The notes: a model not told the origin generated them from the letters alone. DNA of 42,458 bases from Aeromicrobium sp. Root495 (GCF_001426755.1 NZ_LMFJ01000001.1:1-42458); one strand, 5' to 3'. Shown: positions 33,518 to 42,437, counted from the stretch's first letter. Made by a program: numbers and translations.

Positions 33518-34483
33518 ATGGAGCATGGGGACGCGAGGCGATCGGCGCTGCACCTCGAGGCAGGTCTCACGAGGGACCAGCTCCGTGGGCCGGCTCTGAA
33601 GAGGCGAGCTCACGGTCTTCTTCGTGTGGCCGGCTCCGACCTGTCGGTCCAGGACGCACGCGTCGACGACGCTGTCGGGCTGCTGCTTCCAGGAACCGCT
33701 CTGGGCGGGTGGGCGTCGCTGCGGCTCCAAGGCAACGACTTCTTCGATGGTTGGAGCTCGAGCGGTGTACGGACGGCCCTGGTCCACTGCCTGCCGAGGA
33801 CGCAGCTCCGTCGGCGGGACATCGTGGAGCCGTTCCGCGGCTTGACCCATCCCGACGAGCTGATCGACCTGGAGGGCGTCGTCATGACCACGTTGGCACG
33901 GGCCGCTTTCGACGAGGCGCGGCTGGCTGCCAGCCTGGACGAGGCCACCGTCGTCATCGAGATGGCGACGAGCACGACCAGCGGCCGACCGCACACGACT
34001 CTGAGCGCGGTCCGAGGGGTCATCGCGTCGCACTTCAAGGTCCGCGGCATCGTGCAGGCTCGAGCAGCCGTCGATCGCGCGTCGAGCCGAGCGGCCAGTC
34101 CGTGGGAGACGCGCACGCGTCTGCTCGCTTCGAGGGCGGAGGTCACCGACGTCCTCGTCAACGTCCCCCTCTTCGGTCCCGACGGTGACCTCCTGGGTGT
34201 CGTCGACGTCGTTGATCCGAGCACCGGCCTGGTCGTGGAGTCTGACGGCGGGCATCACCGCGGGCTGCAGCAGCACACCCACGACAACCGCCGCGAAGAG
34301 CTGCTCGAGAGGCATGGATGCACGGTCGTCCGCGTCACGGTCCTCGACCACCAGGACCCGTGGCGCACGATCGCGAGGATCAGAGCAGCGCAGCTTCACG
34401 CGATGCGGATGCCGCAGGGCTCGTGGACTCTCGATCAGCCAGCGTGGTGGCAGACCTGGCCTTCAGCCCGCCGCTGGCGCTGA
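33518..34483 (+). CDS. AbiEi-like/DUF559 endonuclease-domain protein
   Basis: A 321-residue protein of a common accessory actinobacterial family. The N-terminus (LEAGLTRDQLRGPALKRRAHGLLRV, about 14-38) looks like the winged-helix segment of AbiEi antitoxins. The C-terminal part, from SPWETRTRLL (about residue 190), resembles the DUF559/Vsr nuclease fold: VVDVVDPSTGLVVESDGGHH supplies Asp and Glu-x-Asp residues in the order of a PD-(D/E)XK site, followed by RREELLERHGCTVVRVTVLD. No function is proven for the family; defence, repair or mobile cargo are options. GC is lower (about 67-70% in sampled lines) than in neighbours. The gene is framed by two palindromic elements, and its TGA stop is supplied by the second. 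Confidence 0.65.
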   Translation: MEHGDARRSALHLEAGLTRDQLRGPALKRRAHGLLRVAGSDLSVQDARVDDAVGLLLPGTALGGWASLRLQGNDFFDGWSSSGVRTALVHCLPRTQLRRRDIVEPFRGLTHPDELIDLEGVVMTTLARAAFDEARLAASLDEATVVIEMATSTTSGRPHTTLSAVRGVIASHFKVRGIVQARAAVDRASSRAASPWETRTRLLASRAEVTDVLVNVPLFGPDGDLLGVVDVVDPSTGLVVESDGGHHRGLQQHTHDNRREELLERHGCTVVRVTVLDHQDPWRTIARIRAAQLHAMRMPQGSWTLDQPAWWQTWPSARRWR

Positions 34484-35742
34484 GTGTGACGTTTGCGGGC
34501 GCGGAGAGGCCGTTTCGCCCCGCAAACGTCACACTCAGCGGGGCGGTGGAGGCGCTGGGCGGTGAGGGATCCGACGGCGATGAGCGTGGCGGCGGCGCCA
34601 CCCGCCGCGAAGCCCACCGCCGCGCCGCCGTGGTCGATGGCCAGGCCGATGAGGGGGGCCGTGACCGCGCCGCCGGCCGTGAACGAGGTGCCCTGCCAGC
34701 CACTCGCCTCGCCGCGGCGTTCCTCCGACACCAGCTTCACGAGCCACTCCGTGCAGGCGGTCATGGTGGGCGCGCAGAGGAAGCCGGCCGGGATGGTGGC
34801 GAGGGCGAGGGCCCACGGCTCGTGCGCCACCCCGACGGGGATGGTGAGCAGGCCCAGCGCGAGCAGGAGGTACGACGGCCGGATGGACGTGTGCCAGACA
34901 CCGTAGAGAAGGCCGCCGACGAGCGAGGACGCACCCCAGCCGAGATAGACGAGGCCCACGAGACCCACGCTGTCGAGCTCGCGCAGCGCGGCGATGATGC
35001 CGAGGTCGGTGGACATGAGGGCGGCCATGGCGCCCACGCACACGAGGAAGAGGAAGAGGACGTCGGCCGTGAGCCAGGGCTCGCGGGTGCTCGACGGCTC
35101 ACGGTCCTTCGACGCCTCGGAACGGATGGGTGGGTCGGTGTACCAGAACACCGAGGCAGCGGCGGCGATGCACAGGCCCACGGCCGTGATGGCGACCTCG
35201 GGGGAGACGAGCACGACGAGCGCCCCTCCGGCGGCCGGCCCGATGATGAACGAGGCCTCAGCCACCACCGCGTCGAGGGCGAACGCCGTGCGCCGCTCCT
35301 CCTCGGGCACGAGCACGGCGAGCGAGAGCCGCACGAGCGCGTAGATGGGCACGAGGAAGATGCCTGCGAGGAAGGCCAGCGGCACGAGCCACCAGAACGT
35401 CGCGACGGCCATGAGCGGGTAGACCACCACGACCGCGACGAGCGACGGCACGAGCGCGCGGCGCAGGCCGACCGAGTCGAGCAGGCGTCCACGCCAGGGC
35501 GACCCGACGGCCGAGCCGATGGTCTCGGCGGCCGCCACGAGGCCGGCCTCGGCGTACGAGCGACCCATGCCCTCCACGACCACGAGCGTCAGGACGAGCG
35601 GCAGCGCCATCATGGGGATGCGGGCCAGGAACGCGGCCACGAAGACGCGACGGACCTGCCGGTCCGACCACAGCCGCGCGTACCCCGAGAACCCCACCGG
35701 CCCATGGTTCCATCGACCTCGGACAGCTCGCGTCCGGCCCAT
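34435..35742 (-). CDS. Major facilitator superfamily transporter
   Basis: A 435-residue carrier with 12 predicted helices, from VRRVFVAAFLARIPMMALPLVLTLVV to GFAAGGAAATLIAVGSL. Charged loops SPWRGRLLDSVGLRRALVPS and PEEERRTAFALD occupy the MFS motif A positions. The fold is that of drug or sugar efflux proteins; the substrate is unknown. The ATG at 35742 is preferred, with TAGTGA eight bases upstream; GTG at 35754 and 35697 are alternatives. The last 37 residues, beginning AECDVCGAKRPLRARKRH, are encoded by palindromic element copy 2 and the end of the endonuclease gene, so the natural C-terminus seems to have been replaced. Confidence 0.8.
   Translation of the reverse strand: MGRTRAVRGRWNHGPVGFSGYARLWSDRQVRRVFVAAFLARIPMMALPLVLTLVVVEGMGRSYAEAGLVAAAETIGSAVGSPWRGRLLDSVGLRRALVPSLVAVVVVYPLMAVATFWWLVPLAFLAGIFLVPIYALVRLSLAVLVPEEERRTAFALDAVVAEASFIIGPAAGGALVVLVSPEVAITAVGLCIAAAASVFWYTDPPIRSEASKDREPSSTREPWLTADVLFLFLVCVGAMAALMSTDLGIIAALRELDSVGLVGLVYLGWGASSLVGGLLYGVWHTSIRPSYLLLALGLLTIPVGVAHEPWALALATIPAGFLCAPTMTACTEWLVKLVSEERRGEASGWQGTSFTAGGAVTAPLIGLAIDHGGAAVGFAAGGAAATLIAVGSLTAQRLHRPAECDVCGAKRPLRARKRHTQRQRRAEGQVCHHAG
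34478..34540. repeat. 63-bp palindromic element, copy 2
   Basis: 22-nt arms at 34478-34499 and 34519-34540 are identical to those of copy 1; the loop is 19 nt. The element holds the stop codon of the endonuclease-like gene (34481-34483) and is read through in frame by the MFS gene on the other strand. It lies at the junction of two convergent genes. Confidence 0.85.
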
Positions 35743-35794
35743 GGCGTGAATCACTACGGCCGATGCGCGATGTGAATGCGTTGACAGGGCGCGC

Positions 35795-35800
35795 TACGGT
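35795..35800 (+). promoter_or_regulatory. Possible topA -10 box
   Basis: TACGGT lies 65 nt before the topA start. A TTGACA at 35781-35786 is too close to serve as its -35 but could serve a second start further downstream. Confidence 0.35.
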
Positions 35801-35864
35801 GTGCCCGTCGAGGCTGACGACGACGGCACCCTGCCGCCGGCGAGCCGACGAGGAGAGGTAAATC

Positions 35865-38624
35865 GTGACCACGCTCGTGATCGTCGAGTCCCCCAACAAG
35901 GTGCGAAGCATCCAGTCGTACCTCGGGGACGGCTACGTCGTGGACTCCTCCGTCGGCCACATCCGCGACCTTCCCAAGGGTGCCGACCAGGTGCCCGCCA
36001 AGTACAAGGGCGAGCCCTGGGCGCGGCTCGGCGTCGACATCGAGAACGGCTTCGAACCGGTCTACGTGGTGTCCGCCGACAAGAAGCCGCAGATCACCAA
36101 GCTCAAGAAGCTCCTCAAGGACGCCGACGAGCTCGTGCTCGCGACGGATGAGGACCGCGAGGGCGAGGCCATCGCCTGGCACCTCTTCGACGAGCTCAAG
36201 CCCAAGGTCCCGGTCAAGCGCATCGTCTTCAACGAGATCACCAAGGACGCGATCCAGTACGCGATCGCCCACCCCCGCGACATCGACATGGACCTCGTCG
36301 ACGCGCAGGAGGCCCGCCGCATCCTCGACCGTCTCTACGGCTACGAGGTCAGCCCCGTGCTCTGGAAGAAGGTCATGAGCGGATTGTCCGCCGGCCGCGT
36401 CCAGTCCGTCGCCACGCGTCTCGTCGTCGAGCGCGAGCGTGAGCGCCTCGCGTTCCGCTCCGCCTCCTACTGGGACCTCGACGCCGCGTTCGACGCCGGA
36501 CCCGACGTCACCGACGCCCGCATCTTCCCCGCCCGCCTCGTCACCGTCGACGGCAAGCGTGTGGCCACCGGCCAGGCCTTCGCCGACGACGGCACGCTCA
36601 AGTCGGCCGACGTCGCCCACCTCGACGAGACCCGGGTCACCGCGCTCGCGGCCGGGCTGCGCGAGGCGCCCTTCAAGGTCACGAGCGTCGAGGCCAAGCC
36701 CTACACGCGCAAGCCCTACGCACCGTTCCGCACCACCACCATGCAGCAGGAGGCGTCGCGCAAGTTCGGCTTCGGCGCCGCCCGCACCATGCAGGTCGCG
36801 CAGCGCCTCTACGAGGGCGGCCACATCACCTACATGCGCACCGACTCGGTCACCCTGTCGCAGACGGCGCTCACCGCGGCCCGCGCGCAGGTCCGCGAGC
36901 TCTACGGGCCGCAGTACCTGCCCGACGCCCCGCGCACCTACACCGGCAAGGTCAAGAACGCCCAGGAGGCGCACGAGGCCATCCGTCCGGCCGGCGAGAA
37001 GTTCCGCACGCCCGAGCAGACCGGTCTCTCCGGCGACGAGCGCAGGCTCTACGACATGATCTGGAAGCGCACCGTCGCCTCGCAGATGAAGGACGCCAAG
37101 GGCGAGCAGCTCTCCATCCGCCTCGCCGCCACCGTCGGCGACGGCCCGGAGTCCGGCACGCCCGTCGAGTTCACGGCGTCGGGCCGCACCATCACCTTCC
37201 ACGGCTTCCTCAAGGCGTACGTCGAGACGGTCGAGGAGCCCGAGGCGCAGGGCGACGACCAGCAGACCAAGCTGCCCACGCTCCAGCAGGGCGACCCCGT
37301 CACCGCCCACGAGCTCACGCCCGCAGGGCACGACACCAAGCCGCCGTCGCGCTACACGGAGGCCTCGCTCATCAAGGAGCTCGAGGAGCGCGAGATCGGC
37401 CGGCCGTCCACGTACGCCTCGATCATCGGCACCATCCAGAACCGCGGCTACGTCTACAAGAAGGGCACGGCGCTCGTGCCGGCCTGGATCGCGTTCAGCG
37501 TCGTCCGGCTCATGGAGCAGCACTTCGAGCGTCTCGTCGACTACTCCTTCACCGCCCAGCTCGAGGACGTCCTCGACGAGGTCTCGCACGGCCGCGAGGA
37601 CCGCGTCGCCGTGCTCACCGGCTTCTGGAGCGGCGAGAAGGAGGGCGACACCGGTCTCAAGCGCCTCATCGAGAACCTTCCCGACATCGACGCGCGCGGA
37701 CTCGCCACGTTCCCGATCGGCGAGGACATCAACCTGCGCGTCGGTCGGTACGGCCCGTACGTCGAGGGCCCGCCCATGGTGCCCGGCGACGGCGGTGTCG
37801 ACGTCCCCACGCGTGCCAACGTCCCCGAGGACCTGCCCCCCGACGAGCTCACGCTCGAGCTCGCCAAGGAGCTGCTCGCCAACCCGGCCGGCCAGGAGAA
37901 GTCGCTCGGCACGCACCCCGAGACCGGCCTGGAGCTGCTGGCTCGCAACGGCCGCTTCGGTCCGTACGTCACCGAGGCGCTGCCGGACGGCTCGCCCAAG
38001 AGCGCCAAGCCGCGCACCGCCAGCCTCTTCAAGTCCATGACCCTGGACTCCATCGGCATCGACGACGCCGTCAAGCTGCTCACGCTCCCGCGCGTCGTGG
38101 GCACCGACGTCGACGGCACGGAGATCACGGCGCAGAACGGTCGCTACGGCCCGTACCTCAAGAAGGGCACCGACTCCCGCTCGCTCGAGAGCGAGGACCA
38201 GCTCCTGAGCCTCACCGAGGAGCAGGCCCGGGCCATCTACGCCCAGCCCAAGACCTACGGCCGGCGCGCGGCCAAGCCGCCGCTCAAGGAGCTCGGCGAC
38301 GATCCCGTGAGCGGCAGCCCCATCGTCGTCAAGGAGGGGCGCTTCGGCGTCTACGTCACCGACGGCGAGTACAACGCCACCCTGCGCAAGGACGACGCGC
38401 TCGAGACGCTCACGGCGGAGCGGGCCCAGGAGCTCCTCGCCGAGCGCCGTGCCAGGGGCCCGGCCAAGAAGGGCGCCAAGAAGACGGCCAAGAAGTCCAC
38501 CGCCAAGAAGACGACGGCCAAGAAGGCCACGGCGAAGAAGGCTGCCACCAAGAAGACGGCCGCCAAGAAGGCGACGGTCAAGAAGACCGCCGCCAAGAAG
38601 ACCGGGACCACCAAGAAGTCCTGA
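35865..38624 (+). CDS. topA: DNA topoisomerase I
   Basis: A 919-residue type IA topoisomerase that relaxes negative supercoils. The Toprim domain runs from [10 protein letters not shown] (Glu8) to [11 protein letters not shown] (Asp pair near 93-95). The catalytic Tyr323 is in [29 protein letters not shown] supports the gate region. The C-terminal part has actinobacterial Topo_C-type repeats ([33 protein letters not shown]) and ends in a long Lys/Ala tail of about 55 residues (repeats of TAKK), which aids DNA binding and processivity in Streptomyces and mycobacteria. The GTG start is preceded by AGGAGAGG. Confidence 0.97.
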   Translation: MTTLVIVESPNKVRSIQSYLGDGYVVDSSVGHIRDLPKGADQVPAKYKGEPWARLGVDIENGFEPVYVVSADKKPQITKLKKLLKDADELVLATDEDREGEAIAWHLFDELKPKVPVKRIVFNEITKDAIQYAIAHPRDIDMDLVDAQEARRILDRLYGYEVSPVLWKKVMSGLSAGRVQSVATRLVVERERERLAFRSASYWDLDAAFDAGPDVTDARIFPARLVTVDGKRVATGQAFADDGTLKSADVAHLDETRVTALAAGLREAPFKVTSVEAKPYTRKPYAPFRTTTMQQEASRKFGFGAARTMQVAQRLYEGGHITYMRTDSVTLSQTALTAARAQVRELYGPQYLPDAPRTYTGKVKNAQEAHEAIRPAGEKFRTPEQTGLSGDERRLYDMIWKRTVASQMKDAKGEQLSIRLAATVGDGPESGTPVEFTASGRTITFHGFLKAYVETVEEPEAQGDDQQTKLPTLQQGDPVTAHELTPAGHDTKPPSRYTEASLIKELEEREIGRPSTYASIIGTIQNRGYVYKKGTALVPAWIAFSVVRLMEQHFERLVDYSFTAQLEDVLDEVSHGREDRVAVLTGFWSGEKEGDTGLKRLIENLPDIDARGLATFPIGEDINLRVGRYGPYVEGPPMVPGDGGVDVPTRANVPEDLPPDELTLELAKELLANPAGQEKSLGTHPETGLELLARNGRFGPYVTEALPDGSPKSAKPRTASLFKSMTLDSIGIDDAVKLLTLPRVVGTDVDGTEITAQNGRYGPYLKKGTDSRSLESEDQLLSLTEEQARAIYAQPKTYGRRAAKPPLKELGDDPVSGSPIVVKEGRFGVYVTDGEYNATLRKDDALETLTAERAQELLAERRARGPAKKGAKKTAKKSTAKKTTAKKATAKKAATKKTAAKKATVKKTAAKKTGTTKKS

Positions 38625-38640
38625 CGTGGGCGGGGCCGAC

Positions 38641-38646
38641 TAGGCT
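38641..38646 (+). promoter_or_regulatory. -10 box of the tmk-holB-peptidase operon
   Basis: TAGGCT is followed by seven bases and the ATG at 38654, without a ribosome-binding site: a leaderless arrangement. Confidence 0.55.
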
Positions 38647-38653
38647 CGCCCCC

Positions 38654-39295
38654 ATGGCAGCGCTCCTCACCGATTCCGGGGTCTTCATCGCCCTCGAGGG
38701 CGGGGAGGGCGGGGGCAAGTCCACGCAGTCCGCCCTGCTCCAGGGCTGGCTCTCGGGCCTGGGCCACGACGTCGTCCTCACCCGCGAGCCGGGCGGCACC
38801 GAGCTCGGCACCACGCTGCGCTCGCTCGTGCTCAGCCCCGACTCGCCGCTCACGTCCCCGCGCGCCGAGGCGCTCATCTACGCCGCCGACAAGGCCGAGC
38901 ACGTGCACTCCCTCGTGCTGCCCGCCCTGCGGCGCGGGGCCGTGGTCGTCACCGACCGCTACGTCGACTCCACGCTCGCGTACCAGGGAGCAGGCCGCCA
39001 CCTCGCCGTCGCCGAGCTCGAGCCGGTGGCGCGCTGGGCCACCGAGGACCTGCGCCCCCACCTCACCATCCTGCTCGACGTCGACCCCACCATCGGCCTG
39101 GCGCGCGCCGGCTCGCCCGACCGCATCGAGGCCGAGCCGCTGGAGTTCCACACCCGGGTGCGGGAGCACTTCCTCTCCCTCGCGGCAGCCGACCCGGAGC
39201 ACTACCTCGTCATCGATGCCGGCGGGACCCCCGACGAGGTGCACGCCCTCGTGCGCTCCGCCGTCGAGCCGTGGCTCGGACAGGCGTCGTCATGA
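38654..39295 (+). CDS. tmk: Thymidylate kinase
   Basis: A 213-residue P-loop kinase converting dTMP to dTDP. P-loop ALEGGEGGGKSTQ near residues 13-25, TREPGGTELG (dTMP-binding and DR(E/P) region), VVTDRYVDSTLAYQGAGR, and a short LID region ARAGSPDRIEAE. Length and motifs are normal. Its stop overlaps the holB start, coupling nucleotide supply and replisome genes as in other actinobacteria. Confidence 0.95.
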   Translation: MAALLTDSGVFIALEGGEGGGKSTQSALLQGWLSGLGHDVVLTREPGGTELGTTLRSLVLSPDSPLTSPRAEALIYAADKAEHVHSLVLPALRRGAVVVTDRYVDSTLAYQGAGRHLAVAELEPVARWATEDLRPHLTILLDVDPTIGLARAGSPDRIEAEPLEFHTRVREHFLSLAAADPEHYLVIDAGGTPDEVHALVRSAVEPWLGQASS

Positions 39296-40437
39296 GCGTG
39301 TGGGACGACCTCGTCGGGCAGGACTCGGTCGTCACCACCCTGCGGGCCGCCACGCAGGACGCCGCCCACGGTGGCGGGCCGTCCATGACGCACGCCTGGC
39401 TCTTCACCGGTCCGCCCGGATCGGGCCGCTCCAACGCAGCCCTCGCCTTCGCGGCGGCGCTGCAGTGCGAGCGCGGGGGCTGCGGTGAGTGCCACTCGTG
39501 CACCACGGCCGCCGCGGGCAGCCACCCCGACATCACCATCATCAGCACCGACGGCCTGTCCATCGGCACCGACGTCGCGCGCGACCACGTCCGCAAGGCG
39601 GCGTTGCGCCCCGCGCTCGGTCGCTGGCAGGTGCTGGTCGTCGAGGACGCCGACCGGCTCACCGACCAGGCCGCCAACGCGCTGCTCAAGTCCATCGAGG
39701 AACCGTCCAAGCACACCGTCTGGATGCTGTGCGCCCCTGCGGTCGAGGACGTCCTCATCACCATCCGGTCGCGGTGCCGGCCCGTGCTGCTGCGCACCCC
39801 GCCCACCCACGCCATCGCGTCGTTGCTCGTGCAGCGCGACGGGATCGAGCCGCAGCTCGCCGCCGCGGTCGCGGCCGCCTCGCAGGGACACATCGGTCGG
39901 GCGCGTGGCCTCGCCCGCGACGAGGCCTCGCGGGAGCGTCGGCGCCGCATCCTCGCCATCCCGAGCGGCCTGCGCGGCATCGGGAGCGCGCTCGAGGCGG
40001 CCCAGCGCATCCACGAGGAGGCCACGCAGCGCGCCGCGCAGGTGGCCGACGACGCCGACGCCCGTGAGCTCGACGACCTCAAGCAGTCCTGGGGCGTGGA
40101 GGACCGCGGCCGCCGCCCCGCCGGTTATGCCGGCGCGTTGTCGGGACTCGACAAGGAGCAGAAGCGGCGGCGCACCCGCCTCGCCCGCGACTCCATCGAC
40201 GGCGTCCTGCTCGACCTGCTCTCCCTGTGCCGCGACGTCGCGGCCGCCCAGCTCGCGCCCACGGCGCCGCTCGTCAACGCCGACGTGACCGACCAGGTCC
40301 AGCGCCTCGCCGAGCTGTGGACCCCCGAGTCGACGATGCGCCACATCGGTGCCATCGTCGAGACACGCGAGGCGCTCGCCGCCAACGCCGCCCCCTTGCT
40401 GTCCCTCGAAGCGATGATGATCGGATTCCTCGACTGA
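39292..40437 (+). CDS. holB: DNA polymerase III subunit delta'
   Basis: A 381-residue clamp-loader subunit. P-loop GPPGSGRSNAA has Arg in place of the catalytic Lys, as expected for the non-hydrolysing delta' subunit. A zinc module (CERGGCGECHSC) follows, then VVEDADRLTDQAANALLKSIEEPS (Walker B/SRC region) and RSRCRPVLLRTP. ATG at 39292 overlaps the tmk stop. It takes part in loading the beta clamp at the replication fork. The stop overlaps the next gene (TGATG). Confidence 0.93.
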   Translation: MSVWDDLVGQDSVVTTLRAATQDAAHGGGPSMTHAWLFTGPPGSGRSNAALAFAAALQCERGGCGECHSCTTAAAGSHPDITIISTDGLSIGTDVARDHVRKAALRPALGRWQVLVVEDADRLTDQAANALLKSIEEPSKHTVWMLCAPAVEDVLITIRSRCRPVLLRTPPTHAIASLLVQRDGIEPQLAAAVAAASQGHIGRARGLARDEASRERRRRILAIPSGLRGIGSALEAAQRIHEEATQRAAQVADDADARELDDLKQSWGVEDRGRRPAGYAGALSGLDKEQKRRRTRLARDSIDGVLLDLLSLCRDVAAAQLAPTAPLVNADVTDQVQRLAELWTPESTMRHIGAIVETREALAANAAPLLSLEAMMIGFLD

Positions 40438-41963
40438 TGCGTGCCCGTCTCCTGCTCGTCCTGCTGGCCGTCGTCCTCGTCGCGGGGGTCGTGGTCGCGG
40501 TCGTGCTCACCCGTGGCGACGACTCGTCCCGCGCCATGCCCGAGCCTGCACCGGCCCCGGCCAGCGCGGCGCCACTGAAGTCCTTCTACGAGCAGAAGAT
40601 CTCGTGGTCCGACTGCGACGGCGACCGCTGCGGCTGGGTCAAGGTCCCGGTCGACTACGAGAAGCCCGACGGCGAGACCCTGCGCCTGCGGGTCCGGTGG
40701 GTCGACGCCACGAGCGACAGCAGCAAGGTCGTGTTCGTCAACCCCGGTGGTCCCGGCGGCTCGGCCGTCGACTTCGCCGGGCAGATGGCCACGTCGTTCG
40801 GCGACGGCGTCCGCAAGGCCTACAACGTCGTGGGCGTCGACCCCCGGGGCGTCGGCCTGAGCGATCCCGTCACGTGCCTCGACGACAAGGCCATGGACGC
40901 CTACGTCGCCAGCGACCCCACTCCCGACGACCCGGCCGAGGTCAAGGAGTTCGAGGACGCCACGCGCACCTTGGGTGAGGGCTGCGTGAAGCGCTCCGGC
41001 GAGCTCGCCTCCCACGTCTCCACCGAGGAGGCTGCCCGCGACATGGACGTCGTGCGTGGCGTGCTCGGCCAGAAGACCTTCACGTGGTTCGGTGCCTCGT
41101 ACGGCACGCAGCTGGGCGCCACCTACGCCACGTTGTTCCCCCAGACGGTCGGCCGCATGGTCCTCGACGGCGCCGTCGACCCCGACGAGTCCACCATCGA
41201 GTCCGCCCTGGGCCAGGCCACCGGCTTCCAGCGGGCCTTCGACGCCTACGCCGCCAGCTGCGCCACGAAGGACGCCTGCCCCGTCGGCTCCGACCCCGAG
41301 CAGGCCACGCAGAAGCTCAGCTCGTTGCTCGAGGCCATCGACCGCACGCCGCTGCGCACCGGCACGAGCCGCGTGCTCACCGAGGGCAACGCGTTCTACG
41401 GCATCGCCGTCACCCTCTACTCCGAGGAGTCCTGGCCCATCCTCACGCAGGCGCTCCAGGCGGCCGTCAAGGGCGACGGCACCGTGCTGCTGCGGCTCTC
41501 CGACATCTACTTCGACCGCGATGCGTCGGGCAAGTACACGTCGAACCAGGGACAGGTCATCTCGGCCGTCTCGTGCCTCGACGCCGACGACCGGCCCACC
41601 TTCGCCGAGATGGAGAAGCAGGTCCCGCGGTTCGAGAAGGTCTCCCCGCTCTTCGGGCGAGCCCTGGCCCTCGGTGCGGGCGGGTGCTCCCTGTGGCCCG
41701 TGGAGGCCACGAACCCCCAGCCCACGATCGACGCCACGGGCTCGGCTCCCATCGTGGTCGTCGGCACCACGCGCGACCCTGCCACCCCGTACGAGAACGC
41801 GCGCCGACTGGCCGACGAGCTCAAGACCGGTGTGCTGCTGAGCCGCGACGGCGACGGCCACACCGCGTACCTGTCGGGCAACGCGTGCATCCAGAAGTCG
41901 ATCGACATGTACCTCGTCGACGGCACGGTGCCCAAGGACGGCACCCTCTGCAAGGCCGAGTGA
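40437..41963 (+). CDS. Secreted alpha/beta-hydrolase, tripeptidyl aminopeptidase type
   Basis: A 508-residue exported hydrolase. An N-terminal signal or anchor (RARLLLVLLAVVLVAGVVVAVVL) is followed by an Ala/Pro linker with no lipobox Cys. VNPGGPGGSAVDFAG carries the oxyanion loop, FGASYGTQLG the nucleophile Ser221, DPATPY the Asp and GDGHTAY the His of the C-terminal TAP-like domain. Four or more Cys in the cap region suggest disulphides outside the membrane. Streptomyces encodes similar peptidases next to holB (SlpD/SlpE). It may cut N-terminal tripeptides from secreted proteins; an esterase role is possible. Confidence 0.87.
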   Translation: MRARLLLVLLAVVLVAGVVVAVVLTRGDDSSRAMPEPAPAPASAAPLKSFYEQKISWSDCDGDRCGWVKVPVDYEKPDGETLRLRVRWVDATSDSSKVVFVNPGGPGGSAVDFAGQMATSFGDGVRKAYNVVGVDPRGVGLSDPVTCLDDKAMDAYVASDPTPDDPAEVKEFEDATRTLGEGCVKRSGELASHVSTEEAARDMDVVRGVLGQKTFTWFGASYGTQLGATYATLFPQTVGRMVLDGAVDPDESTIESALGQATGFQRAFDAYAASCATKDACPVGSDPEQATQKLSSLLEAIDRTPLRTGTSRVLTEGNAFYGIAVTLYSEESWPILTQALQAAVKGDGTVLLRLSDIYFDRDASGKYTSNQGQVISAVSCLDADDRPTFAEMEKQVPRFEKVSPLFGRALALGAGGCSLWPVEATNPQPTIDATGSAPIVVVGTTRDPATPYENARRLADELKTGVLLSRDGDGHTAYLSGNACIQKSIDMYLVDGTVPKDGTLCKAE

Positions 41964-41969
41964 ACGGGC

Positions 41970-42263
41970 TCAGCCGCGAATGGCCTCGTGGTGCCGGATG
42001 ACCTCGTCGATGATGAAGCTGAGGAACTTCTCGGCGAAGGCGGGGTCCAGGTCGGCATCGATCGCCAACGCCCGGAGCCGCGCGATCTGACGCGCCTCAC
42101 GCTCGGGATCCGCCGGCGGGAGGTCGTGCTCGGCCTTGAGCCGCCCCACCCGCTTGGTGCTCTTGAAACGCTCGGCCAGCAGGTGCACGAGGGCAGCGTC
42201 GACGTTGTCGATGCTGGACCGGATGTCCTCCAGCTCGGCCAGGACCTCGTCGCGCTCACTCAC
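41970..42263 (-). CDS. Chorismate mutase, AroQ type
   Basis: A 97-residue all-helical enzyme converting chorismate to prephenate for Phe/Tyr synthesis. IRSSIDNVDAALVHLLAERFKSTKRVGRLKAEHDLPPADPEREARQI gives the AroQ helix-1/2 pattern, with Arg, Lys (KRVGRLK) and the acidic/basic active-site residues in place. The GTG start follows TAGGAT at six bases (leaderless). It ends six bases from the convergent peptidase stop. Confidence 0.9.
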   Translation of the reverse strand: MSERDEVLAELEDIRSSIDNVDAALVHLLAERFKSTKRVGRLKAEHDLPPADPEREARQIARLRALAIDADLDPAFAEKFLSFIIDEVIRHHEAIRG

Positions 42264-42269
42264 GCGGCC

Positions 42270-42275
42270 ATCCTA
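42270..42275 (-). promoter_or_regulatory. -10 box of chorismate mutase
   Basis: TAGGAT on the minus strand, six bases (GGCCGC), then GTG. Another leaderless arrangement. Confidence 0.55.
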
Positions 42276-42311
42276 GGGGAGGCCCGATTTCATCTCGGCC
42301 CCGGCGATCGG

Positions 42312-42317
42312 TAGACT
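42312..42317 (+). promoter_or_regulatory. -10 box upstream of tRNA-Thr
   Basis: TAGACT lies 37 nt before the tRNA. TTTCAT at 42288-42293 is a weak -35 with an 18-bp spacer. Confidence 0.45.
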
Positions 42318-42354
42318 CGACGAGGTTCGCCGGGCGATCCTCGGGGAACCTTTC

Positions 42355-42427
42355 GCCGCCTTAGCTCAGTCGGTAGAGCATCTCACTCGTAATGAGAAGG
42401 TCGTCGGTTCGATTCCGACAGGCGGCT
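42355..42427 (+). tRNA. tRNA-Thr (anticodon CGU)
   Basis: A complete cloverleaf of 73 nt. Acceptor GCCGCCT pairs with AGGCGGC (42420-42426), with U discriminator at 42427. The D-arm contains TAGCTCAGTCGGTAGAGC. The anticodon stem TCTCA/TGAGA encloses the loop CTCGTAA with anticodon CGT, reading ACG. T-arm GTCGG TTCGATT CCGAC. The CCA end is not encoded. Confidence 0.95.
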
Positions 42428-42437
42428 CCGCCAGAAG

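Noticed and set aside
35754..37916. A 720-codon minus-strand frame
   Set aside because: Antisense shadow of topA; acidic repetitive translation without motifs.
38455..38620. Short AAGAAG/GCCAAG-type DNA repeats
   Set aside because: They encode the Lys/Ala tail of TopA, a known feature of actinobacterial topoisomerase I, and are not an independent repeat element or CRISPR.
39420..39480. Loss of the Walker A Lys in the HolB P-loop as a possible inactivating change
   Set aside because: The delta' subunit does not hydrolyse ATP and commonly lacks a functional P-loop, so this is normal.
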